From DATFJT01 sp965230755 (lineage in GTDB: Bacteria > Bacteroidota > Bacteroidia > Chitinophagales > Saprospiraceae): a DNA stretch of 64,000 nucleotides. Positions 54,201 to 62,800 of this stretch are shown piece after piece. The stretch lies in NCBI GenBank assembly GCA_965230755.1, contig CBDDLT010000003.1, positions 1 through 64,000 on the forward strand, given 5' to 3'. The translations under genes and the position numbers were made by a program. A model generated the notes under the pieces. That model was not told where the DNA came from. It made no database searches and saw only the letters and a list, made by a program, of their open reading frames with translations. The number at the start of each line of letters is the position of its first letter. Positions within the stretch are counted from its first letter, which is position 1.

Positions 54201-55671
54201 GATCTTCTAATCCCCCAGGACCATCAATATCATCTGTTAAACCCGTTAAATTCACTATTATCGTACCACCATCAACGTACCATATCGTATCCGAAAGTAC
54301 GACTCCATTTAAAGTTAATTCTTCAACGGTTGTGTTATCCAAGATGCAGCCTTTGTATTTGATGATTAAGTCATTCCATAATCCATCTATAGGATCTGTA
54401 TTCGAACTACTAATATTGAGTTCATAACTTAGATTTGTACCACATATTCCTCCATACTGAATGTTAGCGCTGGCCACCACTACATTGGCATTGTACTGAG
54501 GAACAAAAGAAACAGAACCCTCCATTTGAGATATATCAAAACAAATCTTGTTATTACATCCGTAAAAAGCCTCGAATAATAAGACAGCGTTCTCTCCAAT
54601 ACATCCATCCACCGAATAACAAAACTCAATCGTCATGCGCTCATTCTCATCGAAAAGCATGTCATTATTGGCACCACTTCCTGTATTCCCTGGAAAATAT
54701 TGTCCATCAACATTGATCGATAGAACTTCATTGACAACATCTAAGCTATAACTGGTTACATCAATCCCGTTGGCCTTAATACTTTCTATTTTGTAAAGAT
54801 TGGTATCAATTCCAGTAACTCTAAAAGTGTACTCATCGACAAAGGCGCCAAGGCCATCTTGACTTATCTGTATGGTTTGACATCTGGCAACTCCAGATTG
54901 ATTCAGAGTAAGTTCCTGAGGAGAAACACTTAAAACATTGAGAACAGGTACTTTTACTGCTGAGTTGTACTCTCCAACCTCAGTTATTTCTTGTGTACAT
55001 TGAAACTCCATATCCATGGAATCTACATAACTGAATGCCAACTGGGCATCCAAATTCACCGTACTTCCTTCAATATCAATGTCGCAATCCGCTTGCACTC
55101 CAATATTGGCAACCACCAAACTGCTGCCGGGAATATTGGAAACCGCAAAAGTAGGATTCAAAGGATCCGTAACATTTAATTCTCCTACCGTAGCATCAGG
55201 ATAATGACTTCCTACGAATCCTCCATAACTCAGGCCAGCATCGAAATTTACCGTGATTTGAACGTTTTCCAGTTCGTGAGGACTATTGTTGTATATGAGC
55301 AATGGCAATGTATCTGGACCTGAACAGACTACCAATTCATCTAATTCAGCAAAATTTGGAACTCCACTAAGAGAAAGCAGGGAAACGACGTCACAGTCAC
55401 TATTCATCATCAAAAAAGCTGAGGAAGATTGATTTTTTCTCGCTAACTCAGCTTTCAAACTTTCAACCGTATCATAATAATAGCAGTAATCCTCATCATC
55501 CATGTTGGTGAATGAACTACAATAGGCCAACTCGATCATGAGATCCGAAAAACCACAATTATCATATAAACTATCAGAAGAAAACGCCATTACAGCATTT
55601 CCAAATGAACACAATATTACCAAGTAGACAAAATGAAATTTTGCCCTAAAAGGGGATTGTTTACGTATCAT
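48625..55671 (-). CDS. Giant surface protein B, mosaic paralogue of A
   Basis: A secreted protein of about 2348 residues (frame open to 55689; the ATG at 55671 gives the signal peptide MIRKQSPFRAKFHFVYLVIL). Residues 30-390 follow A closely, with identical stretches such as MDDEDYCYYYDT and SLLSLSGVPNFAELDELVVC. The centre of about 1100 residues is diverged but aligned, with WYENEYRPYMATEYLELKFP preserved. The final 865 residues are nearly identical to A, including the DUF11 domain and the tail CESENCFGVRTTRMIDN. ACGTAAAC lies in codons 2-5 (55659-55666) and a sigma-54-like element lies 56 bases upstream. It is the first gene of the minus-strand surface island and diverges from crtI. Confidence 0.87.
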   Translation of the reverse strand: MIRKQSPFRAKFHFVYLVILCSFGNAVMAFSSDSLYDNCGFSDLMIELAYCSSFTNMDDEDYCYYYDTVESLKAELARKNQSSSAFLMMNSDCDVVSLLSLSGVPNFAELDELVVCSGPDTLPLLIYNNSPHELENVQITVNFDAGLSYGGFVGSHYPDATVGELNVTDPLNPTFAVSNIPGSSLVVANIGVQADCDIDIEGSTVNLDAQLAFSYVDSMDMEFQCTQEITEVGEYNSAVKVPVLNVLSVSPQELTLNQSGVARCQTIQISQDGLGAFVDEYTFRVTGIDTNLYKIESIKANGIDVTSYSLDVVNEVLSINVDGQYFPGNTGSGANNDMLFDENERMTIEFCYSVDGCIGENAVLLFEAFYGCNNKICFDISQMEGSVSFVPQYNANVVVASANIQYGGICGTNLSYELNISSSNTDPIDGLWNDLIIKYKGCILDNTTVEELTLNGVVLSDTIWYVDGGTIIVNLTGLTDDIDGPGGLEDLDNDGFVDDLPGGQGIELISELSIGCADELNCMALECDFRQVEVNGKRNCSQNFQQFASFTPVEFFYGSTSSTTNAIPTVGYGIPITQNFVTVADVWLPTDSAYQFSYEFGSNNVDACADPGNISLLVNVLANGDRITDIRYTDGSATYQGVPVAGVTWKYDSLEIEPGVFDTIGIEITIPAGNPSASIHDYEFNLDYRGDCYPSDYTYLTYQVVEECNSCGTPDPCRIVRACDDAATYIRWNGSNCQCHLRSYIDTVYRTNYGFADEAMTMPLTIDDVPWQDRNRYLPGDTMYMRIGVEILNKEVLETSDYYWQMQLRTQSWEAELIPDINQATFLGWFHEDISAGTMEEIGIPDCFQNYPDATRDNFYYPSIWLGNMGVDYTTSSWNSRNEAYGVCVDDSNINPNYPPESAIHYQVADMSSWDDVNDLMRFAIYWGRPENCPETAASRHDPNGTDDHINTCHEDFMTSYDIDDGDMFFFDIKVPMIHNPNVELGVLNGTAYSTASYLYPLFYVYDMSEACNSNLVSSACATTKPYEGHIPGPVSIETDVQVEDCDADVEYIFTLENLTPAVNLGAGELPWYENEYRPYMATEYLELKFPANMVYIDDAMIVMPDGSEVPVLPQYIDDSYGNLTCIDDGQGGICCMAENASQLASMRINDDDYIYGLSLEYYRGPIAANNSGDICDVYALVHKPGDPFPHLHVGGDEESTYGLKYSLTALCPEEIESTDFEILTQFAEPHVPSLPGVSGAYNSTYLSGGAIYQSSNGFLYPINPFGMSCTTNPDPWGCVRHYEKIVSHPDDSKGDVNPMRQNDTIPTTPDDFADNSQEFPPLYTVSDNFMLLIPDQEAMSEFNQYEVCAALGPGTATHINVVTTVFTPNSVEFINARDENGVQLDWILVETRPDGKLYGINMPDLEPGDCEIVVVETELLFCPVGQNFDTEVCISTTSGCLDRDKASQLLVAGGGSCLGTGNCYEYIAEEAEIQVEWNPNPNGEYGLCDTIDLGVVVKNVKVATLTDIITEWYFPSGLEFVPGSWTVSYPGGPNNTVAPVSIPDPTPDVNKNTVRGEYWTYTDDAIWSQYISNNGLKGILSDADSNFIQFNFRVVTVCDEFISGTSPWFIANGADPCEARVYSMLVQSEPIIIRNANPADFAQFFVFGEPLDLYCSVPDTLELTYLNISPFGETQNASVCMELDLNEIEYVAGSVYFITPDGYDAGFVETTTGSVVEICGTLPDGIGPGQAFKIGIPMQLPETTECGEGEIGVGVSSTIMDQVCDELGVECDVDVLNSVNPRLTVNFLPPVTVSDQLLTVICDDDPANVTFNYSVDFTNQGDPFNQTVAFQLVQDLNLNGEFDEGIDPIISEEMQNLTIGTGEMVSLSGTLTSPNGQACPVFLKVDQNSACVCDETEYEYVSFEPDFSYSIGEEVVLCPGGRFGMEVCEDDFSITFVPEQGVSLERVGDSLYVSINDGYGVSSPIVMQVSSQLGGCDEENYTTEFYSLADYEVGDYEEITMCNVGCRELVVNLEGGFGEYATIEWLPDLYLDDNTSFTPTICDPADDITYTLRVTIDNGFDVCEFLGSYPVSVEQQSVDDIVVNAYDCDDVQRTFQGPNGFTNYIWYRINPDNSRTIVQSGNSSTYLATELGDYALEYYNIGDICTSISEEFSLLQCHDAALVKRPPSPSRVYRPGEEVTFTITVYNQELPTLYNIDLVDYFPSDALTLSDSDWQLQGTGVAGYIGTNLNGPLLTGDSLKVDITFTINDDFTGTQIVNVAEIAQFDNDQDSTNEYPLDKDSTPDSDNTNDAGGDPGSEADNHVDGDGTGTVGDGNSATDEDDHDPAIIRLCESENCFGVRTTRMIDN

Positions 55672-55726
55672 TATCACAAAATTTATCAAACCACGAGTAA
55701 ATTTTGGATAGGTTCACAATCGAATA

Positions 55727-55742
55727 TGCACAAATCATGCCA
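55727..55742 (-). promoter_or_regulatory. Sigma-54-like -24/-12 promoter of gene B
   Basis: The minus strand reads TGGCATGATTTGTGCA, which differs from the sigma-54 consensus TGGCACGNNNNTTGCW only at C6 and T12 and keeps the exact GG/GC spacing. It lies in the 190-base region shared with divergent crtI. The element and the downstream CCAAAATTTACT / TAAATTTTGTGAT blocks are common to A, B and, in part, the decayed copy. Confidence 0.52.
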
Positions 55743-55867
55743 AACAAAGGGGCAAATGGGGCAGTTATGAAAATTTTGTTTAATCTTTTTTAAATTTCAT
55801 TAAACAAAATTGGATTTTATGAATTAATAGTAGAAGCCGTTATAATGGCACAGAAATTAAAGGATCA

Positions 55868-57346
55868 ATGAGCACAAACCTTAGTAAAGCTAAAAAAGCA
55901 ATCGTAGTAGGAGCTGGATTTTCCTCACTATCATCGGCCTGTTATTTGAGTAAGATGGGCTACGAGGTAGAAGTCTTAGAAAAAAATAGTCAAGCTGGTG
56001 GACGTGCGCGCCAATTAATAAAAGAAGGATTCACTTTTGATATAGGTCCGACATTTTATTGGATGCCAGATGTTTTTGAGACTTTTTTCCAGGATTTCGG
56101 CAAAAGAGTAGCTGACTATTACGAACTAGAGCGAGTAGACCCTTCCTATAAGGTATTCTTCTCCAAGAAAAAGCAAATCTCGGTTTCGAGTGATTTTGAT
56201 GAATTGGTGGATCAATTCGAATCTGAAGAAAGAGGAAGTGGTCAAAGACTGAGAAAGTTCATTCAAGAGGCCGGAGACAATTATGATTTGGCCATCAGAA
56301 AACTGGTATATCAGCCCGGTGAACGCCTCACGGAAATCACTACTTGGGAGACATTCAAGAAGCTCTCACTATTCTTTAAAAGCATTCGTTCGATAGTACG
56401 TCGAAGGTTTAAGAGCCCAGAGTTAAGGAAGATATTGGAGTTTCCGGTTCTTTTTTTAGGCGCTCATCCCGGAAATACGCCAGCCTTCTACAATTTCATG
56501 AATTACGCAGATTTGAGCTTGGGAACATGGTATCCCAAAGGCGGGATGTATTCTGTGGTAGAAGCAATGGTCAGTTTAGCCCAAAGTCTCGGTGTAAAGA
56601 TTACCACGTCCTCAGATGTGCGGGGTTTTGAATTCGAGAACGGCAAAATAGTTTCTGTCAAAACTGAGGATAGAACGATTCCATGTGATCTGGTATTAAG
56701 TGGAGCCGATTACGCTTTTACAGAAAGCTTACTTCCCACCAATTACAGACAATACAGTGAGAAGTATTGGGGTAAGCGAACTTTCGCTCCATCGGCACTC
56801 CTATTCTATGTAGGATTTAACAAAAAGCTGAAAAATGTAGAGCACCATACTTTGTTCTTTGATGTTGACTTCGAAGAACACTCCAACGCAATTTACTCTG
56901 ATAAAAAATGGCCGAAAGAACCATTATTTTATGCTAGTTTTCCAAGTATCTCCGAAAGTGAGTTGGCACCAGATGGAAAGGAAGCAGGAATATTTTTGGT
57001 TCCCCTTGCCAATGACATCGAGGATCGTCCTGAAATAAGGGCCAAATACTTCAATATTCTTATGGATAGACTCGAAGAACTCACTGATCAACCCTTGAAG
57101 GATGAGATATTATTTCACGAGAGTTATTGTATCAATGATTTTAAGAAAGACTATAACTCCTACGGTGGAAATGCATATGGTCTGGCCAATACTTTATTCC
57201 AAACCCATATTTTAAGACCTAAACTTAAAAGCAAAAAGGTGAAAAATCTGTATTTTACTGGTCAGCTTACTGTACCAGGACCAGGAGTACCACCTTCTTT
57301 GATATCTGGAAAAATAGTTAGTGAACTCATAAAAAAGTACGAATGA
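55868..57346 (+). CDS. crtI: Phytoene desaturase (CrtI type)
   Basis: A 492-residue FAD-dependent carotenoid desaturase. The dinucleotide-binding fold is at the N-terminus (VVGAGFSSLSSACYLSKMGY, EKNSQAGGRARQ), followed by DIGPTFYWMPDVFE. The C-terminal signature LYFTGQLTVPGPGVPPSLIS closes the FAD site. It converts phytoene to lycopene by stepwise desaturation. Its last codons overlap the ATG of crtB by 4 bases. It is the first gene of the carotenoid operon and diverges from surface gene B with 196 bases between the starts. Confidence 0.94.
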   Translation: MSTNLSKAKKAIVVGAGFSSLSSACYLSKMGYEVEVLEKNSQAGGRARQLIKEGFTFDIGPTFYWMPDVFETFFQDFGKRVADYYELERVDPSYKVFFSKKKQISVSSDFDELVDQFESEERGSGQRLRKFIQEAGDNYDLAIRKLVYQPGERLTEITTWETFKKLSLFFKSIRSIVRRRFKSPELRKILEFPVLFLGAHPGNTPAFYNFMNYADLSLGTWYPKGGMYSVVEAMVSLAQSLGVKITTSSDVRGFEFENGKIVSVKTEDRTIPCDLVLSGADYAFTESLLPTNYRQYSEKYWGKRTFAPSALLFYVGFNKKLKNVEHHTLFFDVDFEEHSNAIYSDKKWPKEPLFYASFPSISESELAPDGKEAGIFLVPLANDIEDRPEIRAKYFNILMDRLEELTDQPLKDEILFHESYCINDFKKDYNSYGGNAYGLANTLFQTHILRPKLKSKKVKNLYFTGQLTVPGPGVPPSLISGKIVSELIKKYE

Positions 57347-58179
57347 AAGCACTTTACGACGAGGTAAGTGGCAATATTGGCAAAATTATTACTAGGAAGT
57401 ATAGTACATCTTTCTCTATTGGAATACGATTATTTCATCATTCCATTAGACCCAAGATATATTCACTTTATGCCTTTGTTCGCTTAGCAGACGAAATTGT
57501 TGATAGTTTTAATGATTACGACCAAGGCCTGCTGTTTTCCAAGTTCAAGTCAGATTATCAGGATTCTTTAGAGTTCAGAATTAGCACAAATCCGATATTA
57601 AATTCCTTTCAAAAAATCGTTCATGAGTATGAAATGTATGAGTTAGTTGACTCCTTTCTCAAGAGCATGGAGCTAGATCTAACCAAGCAAATCTACGCCA
57701 CTGAAGCTGAATACAAGGAATACATTTATGGATCAGCGGACGTTGTAGGGCTGATGTGTCTAAAAATATTTTTGAACGGATGCCCAGACTCATACAAAGA
57801 ATTGAGTCCTATGGCTATTCGTTTGGGATCCGCATTTCAGAAAGTTAATTTTTTAAGAGATTTCAGTTATGATGCCGATGTTTTGGGAAGAACCTATTTT
57901 CCAAGTGTGTGCTTTAATGATTTCGACGAAAATCAGAAACGCGAGTTGATTAAAGAAATCAAAGATGATTTTGACGAGGCCTTAAAAGGAATCAAAAAAC
58001 TTCCCGATAGCTGTAGACTGGGTGTGTTTGTGGCATACCAATACTATAAAAAACTGCTCAAGAAACTCATGAGGAAAACACCGCAAGAAATTCTTACAGA
58101 CAGAACCAGAATATCAAATGCCCGAAAATTGTATATTTTAAAGGACTCGTTCATTCGATACAAACTAAATGTGCTGTAA
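57343..58179 (+). CDS. crtB: Phytoene synthase
   Basis: A 278-residue head-to-head prenyl synthase. The first Asp-rich motif lies in YAFVRLADEIVDSF and the second in FQKVNFLRDFSYDADVLGRT plus YFP. YSTSFSIGIRLF at the N-terminus and the NARKLYILKDSF end are typical. It joins two geranylgeranyl diphosphates to make phytoene. The ATG overlaps the crtI stop, indicating translational coupling. Confidence 0.94.
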   Translation: MKALYDEVSGNIGKIITRKYSTSFSIGIRLFHHSIRPKIYSLYAFVRLADEIVDSFNDYDQGLLFSKFKSDYQDSLEFRISTNPILNSFQKIVHEYEMYELVDSFLKSMELDLTKQIYATEAEYKEYIYGSADVVGLMCLKIFLNGCPDSYKELSPMAIRLGSAFQKVNFLRDFSYDADVLGRTYFPSVCFNDFDENQKRELIKEIKDDFDEALKGIKKLPDSCRLGVFVAYQYYKKLLKKLMRKTPQEILTDRTRISNARKLYILKDSFIRYKLNVL

Positions 58180-58219
58180 TCCATTTTTGAACGAAGCAAT
58201 GCTTAACAACAAATAAAAA

Positions 58220-58672
58220 ATGATGCTTTATATAATGGTGTGCTTGGCTACTTTCCTAATCATGGAAATGGTAACATGGTTGACTCATAAATATGTCATG
58301 CACGGATTTCTATGGGTTCTACATGAAGATCATCATCAACCTAAATACGCCAATACTTTTGAAAAGAATGATTTGTTTTTCGTGATTTTTGCGGTACCCA
58401 GTATTCTATTGTTCTACTTTGGCATCAATCCTGAGCTGAATTATTTGTTTTTCATTGGACTGGGAATTTTACTCTATGGCATGGCGTACTTTGTAGTACA
58501 CGACGTCATCATCCATAGAAGATTTGACTGGTTTAAGAACATCAAGTCTCCCTACCTAAGGGCACTTCGAAAAGGGCATAAGGTTCACCACAAGCATTTG
58601 GGAAAAGAGGATGGGGAATGTTTTGGCATGCTATACGTTCCTTTCAAGTACTTCCAAGAACAATTTAAGTGA
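58220..58672 (+). CDS. crtZ: Beta-carotene 3-hydroxylase
   Basis: A 150-residue membrane hydroxylase of the fatty-acid-hydroxylase superfamily. The di-iron histidine boxes are all visible: HKYVMHG, HEDHHQPKYA, HDVIIHRRFDW and HKVHHKHLGKEDGECFG. Four hydrophobic helices lie between them. It adds hydroxyl groups to the beta-ionone rings, giving zeaxanthin from beta-carotene. The stop TGA overlaps the GTG start of the lycopene cyclase gene by 4 bases. Confidence 0.94.
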   Translation: MMLYIMVCLATFLIMEMVTWLTHKYVMHGFLWVLHEDHHQPKYANTFEKNDLFFVIFAVPSILLFYFGINPELNYLFFIGLGILLYGMAYFVVHDVIIHRRFDWFKNIKSPYLRALRKGHKVHHKHLGKEDGECFGMLYVPFKYFQEQFK

Positions 58673-59358
58673 AGTCCTACACTTACTTACTGATTGATTT
58701 AGCTTGTATTTCAATTCCCTTAATAGCTAGCTTTTATCATAAGAGGGCTTTCTACAAAATGTGGAAATACTTCATTCCGGCCAATATTCTTGTAGCTGTG
58801 TTTTTTTTGGTGTGGGATGTGCTATTTACCAAGCAAGGGATATGGGGTTTTAATGGAGATTATTTAATTGGATTTGACATTGTAAATCTACCAATTGAAG
58901 AGGTACTCTTTTTCATTTGCATACCCTATGCTTGCACATTTACCTATTATGCACTGCAGTACTTGATACCTGTCAGCCCTTTCGACAAGTATCAAAATCC
59001 GTTGAAATGGTTATTTCTGGTCATAGCTACCGGTATGATGATCGCGGGATTTGGACGTGATTATACTTTTTGTACGGGCGTTTTTACATTTGCACTAATG
59101 GCTTCATCCATTATTTTCAGGCTCAACTTCAAGCATATATTTTTGGCCTATTTTGCCATCATACCTTTTTTTCTTGCCAGCAATGGTTTGCTGACAGGAT
59201 CTCTTCTAGAGGAACCTATAGTATGGTATAATAACGATGAAAACTTGAGCTTTCGGGTTGGCACCATTCCAATTGAGGATTTCATTTATGGTTTTTTATT
59301 GATTGCCTTGAATATTCTTTTGATGAATGCTTTTGAAATAATGGGAAAGAAGAGATAG
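58669..59358 (+). CDS. crtYcd: Lycopene cyclase, fused CrtYc-CrtYd type
   Basis: A 229-residue polytopic membrane protein built of two related halves, each with an acidic motif at a helix start: PIEEVLFFICIPYACTFTYY near residue 75 and PIEDFIYGFLLIALNILLMN near residue 205. This is the heterodimer-type lycopene beta-cyclase fused into one chain, as is usual in Bacteroidota. It closes both ends of lycopene to beta-rings. The start is GTG, overlapping the crtZ stop. In pathway order it acts between crtI and crtZ. Confidence 0.9.
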   Translation: MKSYTYLLIDLACISIPLIASFYHKRAFYKMWKYFIPANILVAVFFLVWDVLFTKQGIWGFNGDYLIGFDIVNLPIEEVLFFICIPYACTFTYYALQYLIPVSPFDKYQNPLKWLFLVIATGMMIAGFGRDYTFCTGVFTFALMASSIIFRLNFKHIFLAYFAIIPFFLASNGLLTGSLLEEPIVWYNNDENLSFRVGTIPIEDFIYGFLLIALNILLMNAFEIMGKKR

Positions 59359-59361
59359 ATC

Positions 59362-59808
59362 ATGCGCTACGTACACACAAATATCATCAGCAAAGACTGG
59401 AGATCACTTGCCGACTTTTATATCAAAGTATTCAATTGTGAGGTAAAGCCGCCCGAGATACAACAGTCTGGAGAATGGCTTGAAAAAGGGACCGGAGTTC
59501 GAAATGCGGCACTTCAAGGAGTGCATCTTATTCTTCCCGGATATGGAGGAGATGGTCCGACCTTGGAAATCTACCAATACCACGAAGTACTAGATCAAAA
59601 AGAAGTTGAATCAAACAAAAGAGGTTTTGGACATATCGCATTTGAAGTAGATGATGTAGAAGAAACAATGCAAATGGTCATAAGAAATGGCGGAAAACCA
59701 TATGGGGAACTCGTAAATCATCATGTAGATGGAAAAGGTCTATTGACCTTCGTTTATGTCAGGGATCCGGAAGGAAACATTATAGAATTGCAAAGTTGGA
59801 AAAAGTAA
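59362..59808 (+). CDS. VOC-fold (glyoxalase/dioxygenase-like) protein
   Basis: A 148-residue protein of the vicinal-oxygen-chelate superfamily. It begins MRYVHTNIISKDWRSLADFY, has LEIYQY in its centre, GFGHIAFEVDDVEETMQMVI near residue 92, and ends YVRDPEGNIIELQSWKK. His5 or His6 region, Glu73, His95 and Glu143 are plausible metal ligands, by analogy. It follows the lycopene cyclase stop by 3 bases and is probably in the carotenoid operon. The substrate is unknown and a link to carotenoid chemistry is only suggested by position. Confidence 0.85.
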   Translation: MRYVHTNIISKDWRSLADFYIKVFNCEVKPPEIQQSGEWLEKGTGVRNAALQGVHLILPGYGGDGPTLEIYQYHEVLDQKEVESNKRGFGHIAFEVDDVEETMQMVIRNGGKPYGELVNHHVDGKGLLTFVYVRDPEGNIIELQSWKK

Positions 59809-59865
59809 AAAGAGGAAGCCTTACTCAGACTCCCTCCTTTTTATGAACGCAAACTTTATTTCTTA

Positions 59866-62800
59866 TTAATTTTCAAGTATCTGCACCTGAACATTGAGAC
59901 AATTAGGATTAGGGCAATTACTACATGGATTCTGCGAAACTGAGGCCTCAATAATGCAATTAGGGTCTCCATCATCGGTAATTGTAATTGTGAACAAAGT
60001 GCCGTCAGCACTACCGTTTTGTAATCTGAAATCCATTGAATTACCATATGCCAAACCAGTCGGTGAACCTCCACCGTCTAGTGACACCACTCCTCCATTA
60101 TCCGCTGTCACGGAATAAGTTGTAGTGTTCGTTCCTGATGGATTCAAACTAAAAGTCACATAGTCGTCATTGCCATTGGTAGAACCATTGTCATTGCAAC
60201 TCTCATTACTCACTCCGGAGTCCGTCAAATCACAGGCCATGGAACAAGAATTCTGCTGCACTGAAGTTGTAATGCTGCAATTCGGATCTGCATCATCCGT
60301 GATTGTTATCGTATATAATGTGCCATCTGCACTACCTGTCTGTAACTGGAAATTCGTCGAACTACCATAACTGCCACTCGTCGGACTAATCACTCCACCA
60401 TTGTTTACACCCACGGTATACCCACTGCCCAAATTACTTCCCATTGGATTCAAACTGAATGTGATATAATCATCGCTTCCGTCACTCATCGTCCCATTAT
60501 CATTACATGTTTCATTCGTCTTGCCCAAATCTGTTAAGTCGCAGATTGCCATTGAGTATCCCACATCAAAACTATGATTATTTGCTCCAGAAATCGGTAT
60601 ATCCACTGCTAGCACGCTTATCTCTCCAGCGGCATTTGCATCTGAGTCTATAGTATTTTTACTGCCTTGGCCAACCAATGTTAGTGCGTCTCCAGCTACA
60701 CTGGTTGGCACCCTAAGCATATATTCCATATTGGCCTCTAGCATGCCTATATTGTAAATATGGCTTGCGGTAGTTGTACCAATAGAAGAATTGCTAAAAA
60801 TATAATTTCCATTTGCATCCGTTATCGCTGTGGCAATGACATTTCCGTCCTTTAAAAGCTCTACAATTACGCCACTTATGCCCGATTCGTCAGCGTCTTG
60901 TATTCCATCAGCATCGGTATCAGTCCATACCAGATTACCTATCTCGATTGGTGGATTATCGCTTATAAGTTCGATGTCTCCAAAACCTCCCGCTTTACCA
61001 TAGATTTCTATCGCTGCATCTCCATCTTCGGCCCATGTGGCTCCATATCCCCTTTCATAGTCTCCCGTTGTATTATTTAGCCACAATAATCCTCCACTGT
61101 GTATATCTGTTGGATCGAATGCGGCAAGAACTACTTCATTCATCCCAGGTAATACAGCCAATCCGCCTAAACTGATCTCTTCATGGCTTGATCCATATAT
61201 CCCATCTTTCATGTCACCCCAATAATACTCTCCTCCACCAGGTCCATATCCATTGCCCACTCCAGCGGTAGTGTTTGGTCCAGCTGTTCCGTTGTTCTCT
61301 AACTCAAAAATTCCAGTATTTGGGTTCAAATAAGCCCGATAAATATCTCCATTAGTATAATGAGATTCATCAGTAGAAGGACTCCCAATGTCATCGTCAG
61401 GTGCTCCATTAGAATATCCTTTCATCTTAGACATTCTATCAGCAAATCCAAGTATCATAGAACCATCTATGTCGAACTCAATATCTGCCAATATTGGAGA
61501 GGTATGCTCCCGATCTGTGGTTGAAGTGCAATTCCAGTTACTCCAGAATGCTTCGGTCCCACTACAAGGTCCTTCCGTTGCACATCCTTTTGCAAAGTCT
61601 AGATTGAACTGCAGCACTAAGATTGAGCTGCCCGTTCCAGGATCTAACTCATAAACATTGGCCGTCAAATTAGAATTATCGGATGTGCTTCCCTCTTCTT
61701 CACTACAGACTACACCGTAGTAGACTTTTCCTCTGTGGTATTTTAGGGCCCAGGGATAATAGTCAGCACTTGCACCAACACATCCGGGATTGGTTACACT
61801 AAAAGGTGTGATATCGCCAGCTGAAGGCGCAACAGGAGGATTGTCTACAAAAACCCGGTATATGGTTTTATCGTACAAATTCATGATCCATAAATACTCC
61901 TCATCATCACTGATATCTATATCCCCCAAAGACACTCTACCGACTTGAGCATAGGCAGCAGGATCTACATTTGGGGATCCTGGATCTGTACTTAGCTGTC
62001 TATCCGTATTGCTTCCTATGACCAAATTGGTCTTATCAAAGGGAACATCATTATACGTGCCATTTGCTTGAGTTGCGATCCCCAACTGATCCAAACTGAA
62101 AAAGAAGGACGCATTTGGAAAACTTGCAGTACTACTGACGTCTGAAGTATATATCGCTCCGGAAGCATGTGTCCCATTGCCATCACTTCCAGGGCCCAAT
62201 CCCATGTGCCTACGCATAAAGGCTGATGAGAAAAGAGTATTGGACTCTCGTTGCAATGCTATCCCCCATACCGATCCTGTCTGACCGGCGTTGGCAACAT
62301 GAATAGGATTGGCTACTGGGTCAGCATCCGTTCCTGTTTCCATAGCTTCTCCCAATTCTATGTTATAAGGATTCATAAAAATGCTTGTATTATTGGCTAC
62401 ATCTGTTCCATTAAGAGGGTCTCCATTGGTCTCCGATGTATACATTACATTAGGCAAATCCATTGTGACGGGGTCAGTGGTAGAATAAATAGCAGCGAAA
62501 TAAGATGGGTCCAGTACTCCTAAATCAACATTTGCGCTAGGAGCATTAACGAATTGTACGGTAGTTCCTCCGGATGCGGACGGATAAAGACCAGGAGAAA
62601 CCCATGTAAACTCCACCCTTACTACACCGGTCACACCAGGAATCGTATAGGTCCCGTCCACATAGCTCGAGGTTGCCGGAGAACCAACAACGTTATTATT
62701 GGAATCGTATGCTGTAATGGTAACACCCCCAGCCCCTGATTCATTAAATACATTGATGGAAGCCATATTAACAGGAGATGGAGATTCAATAGTAAAATTG

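Noticed and set aside
41386..55689. A transposon or composite element flanked by the 2.6-kb repeats
   Set aside because: The repeats are the 3' ends of two complete paralogous genes with their own starts and terminators; no transposase, recombinase or target duplication is present.
59810..59845. A terminator hairpin between the VOC gene and S2
   Set aside because: The apparent stem AGGAAGCC/GACTCCCT does not pair well enough on either strand to be called.
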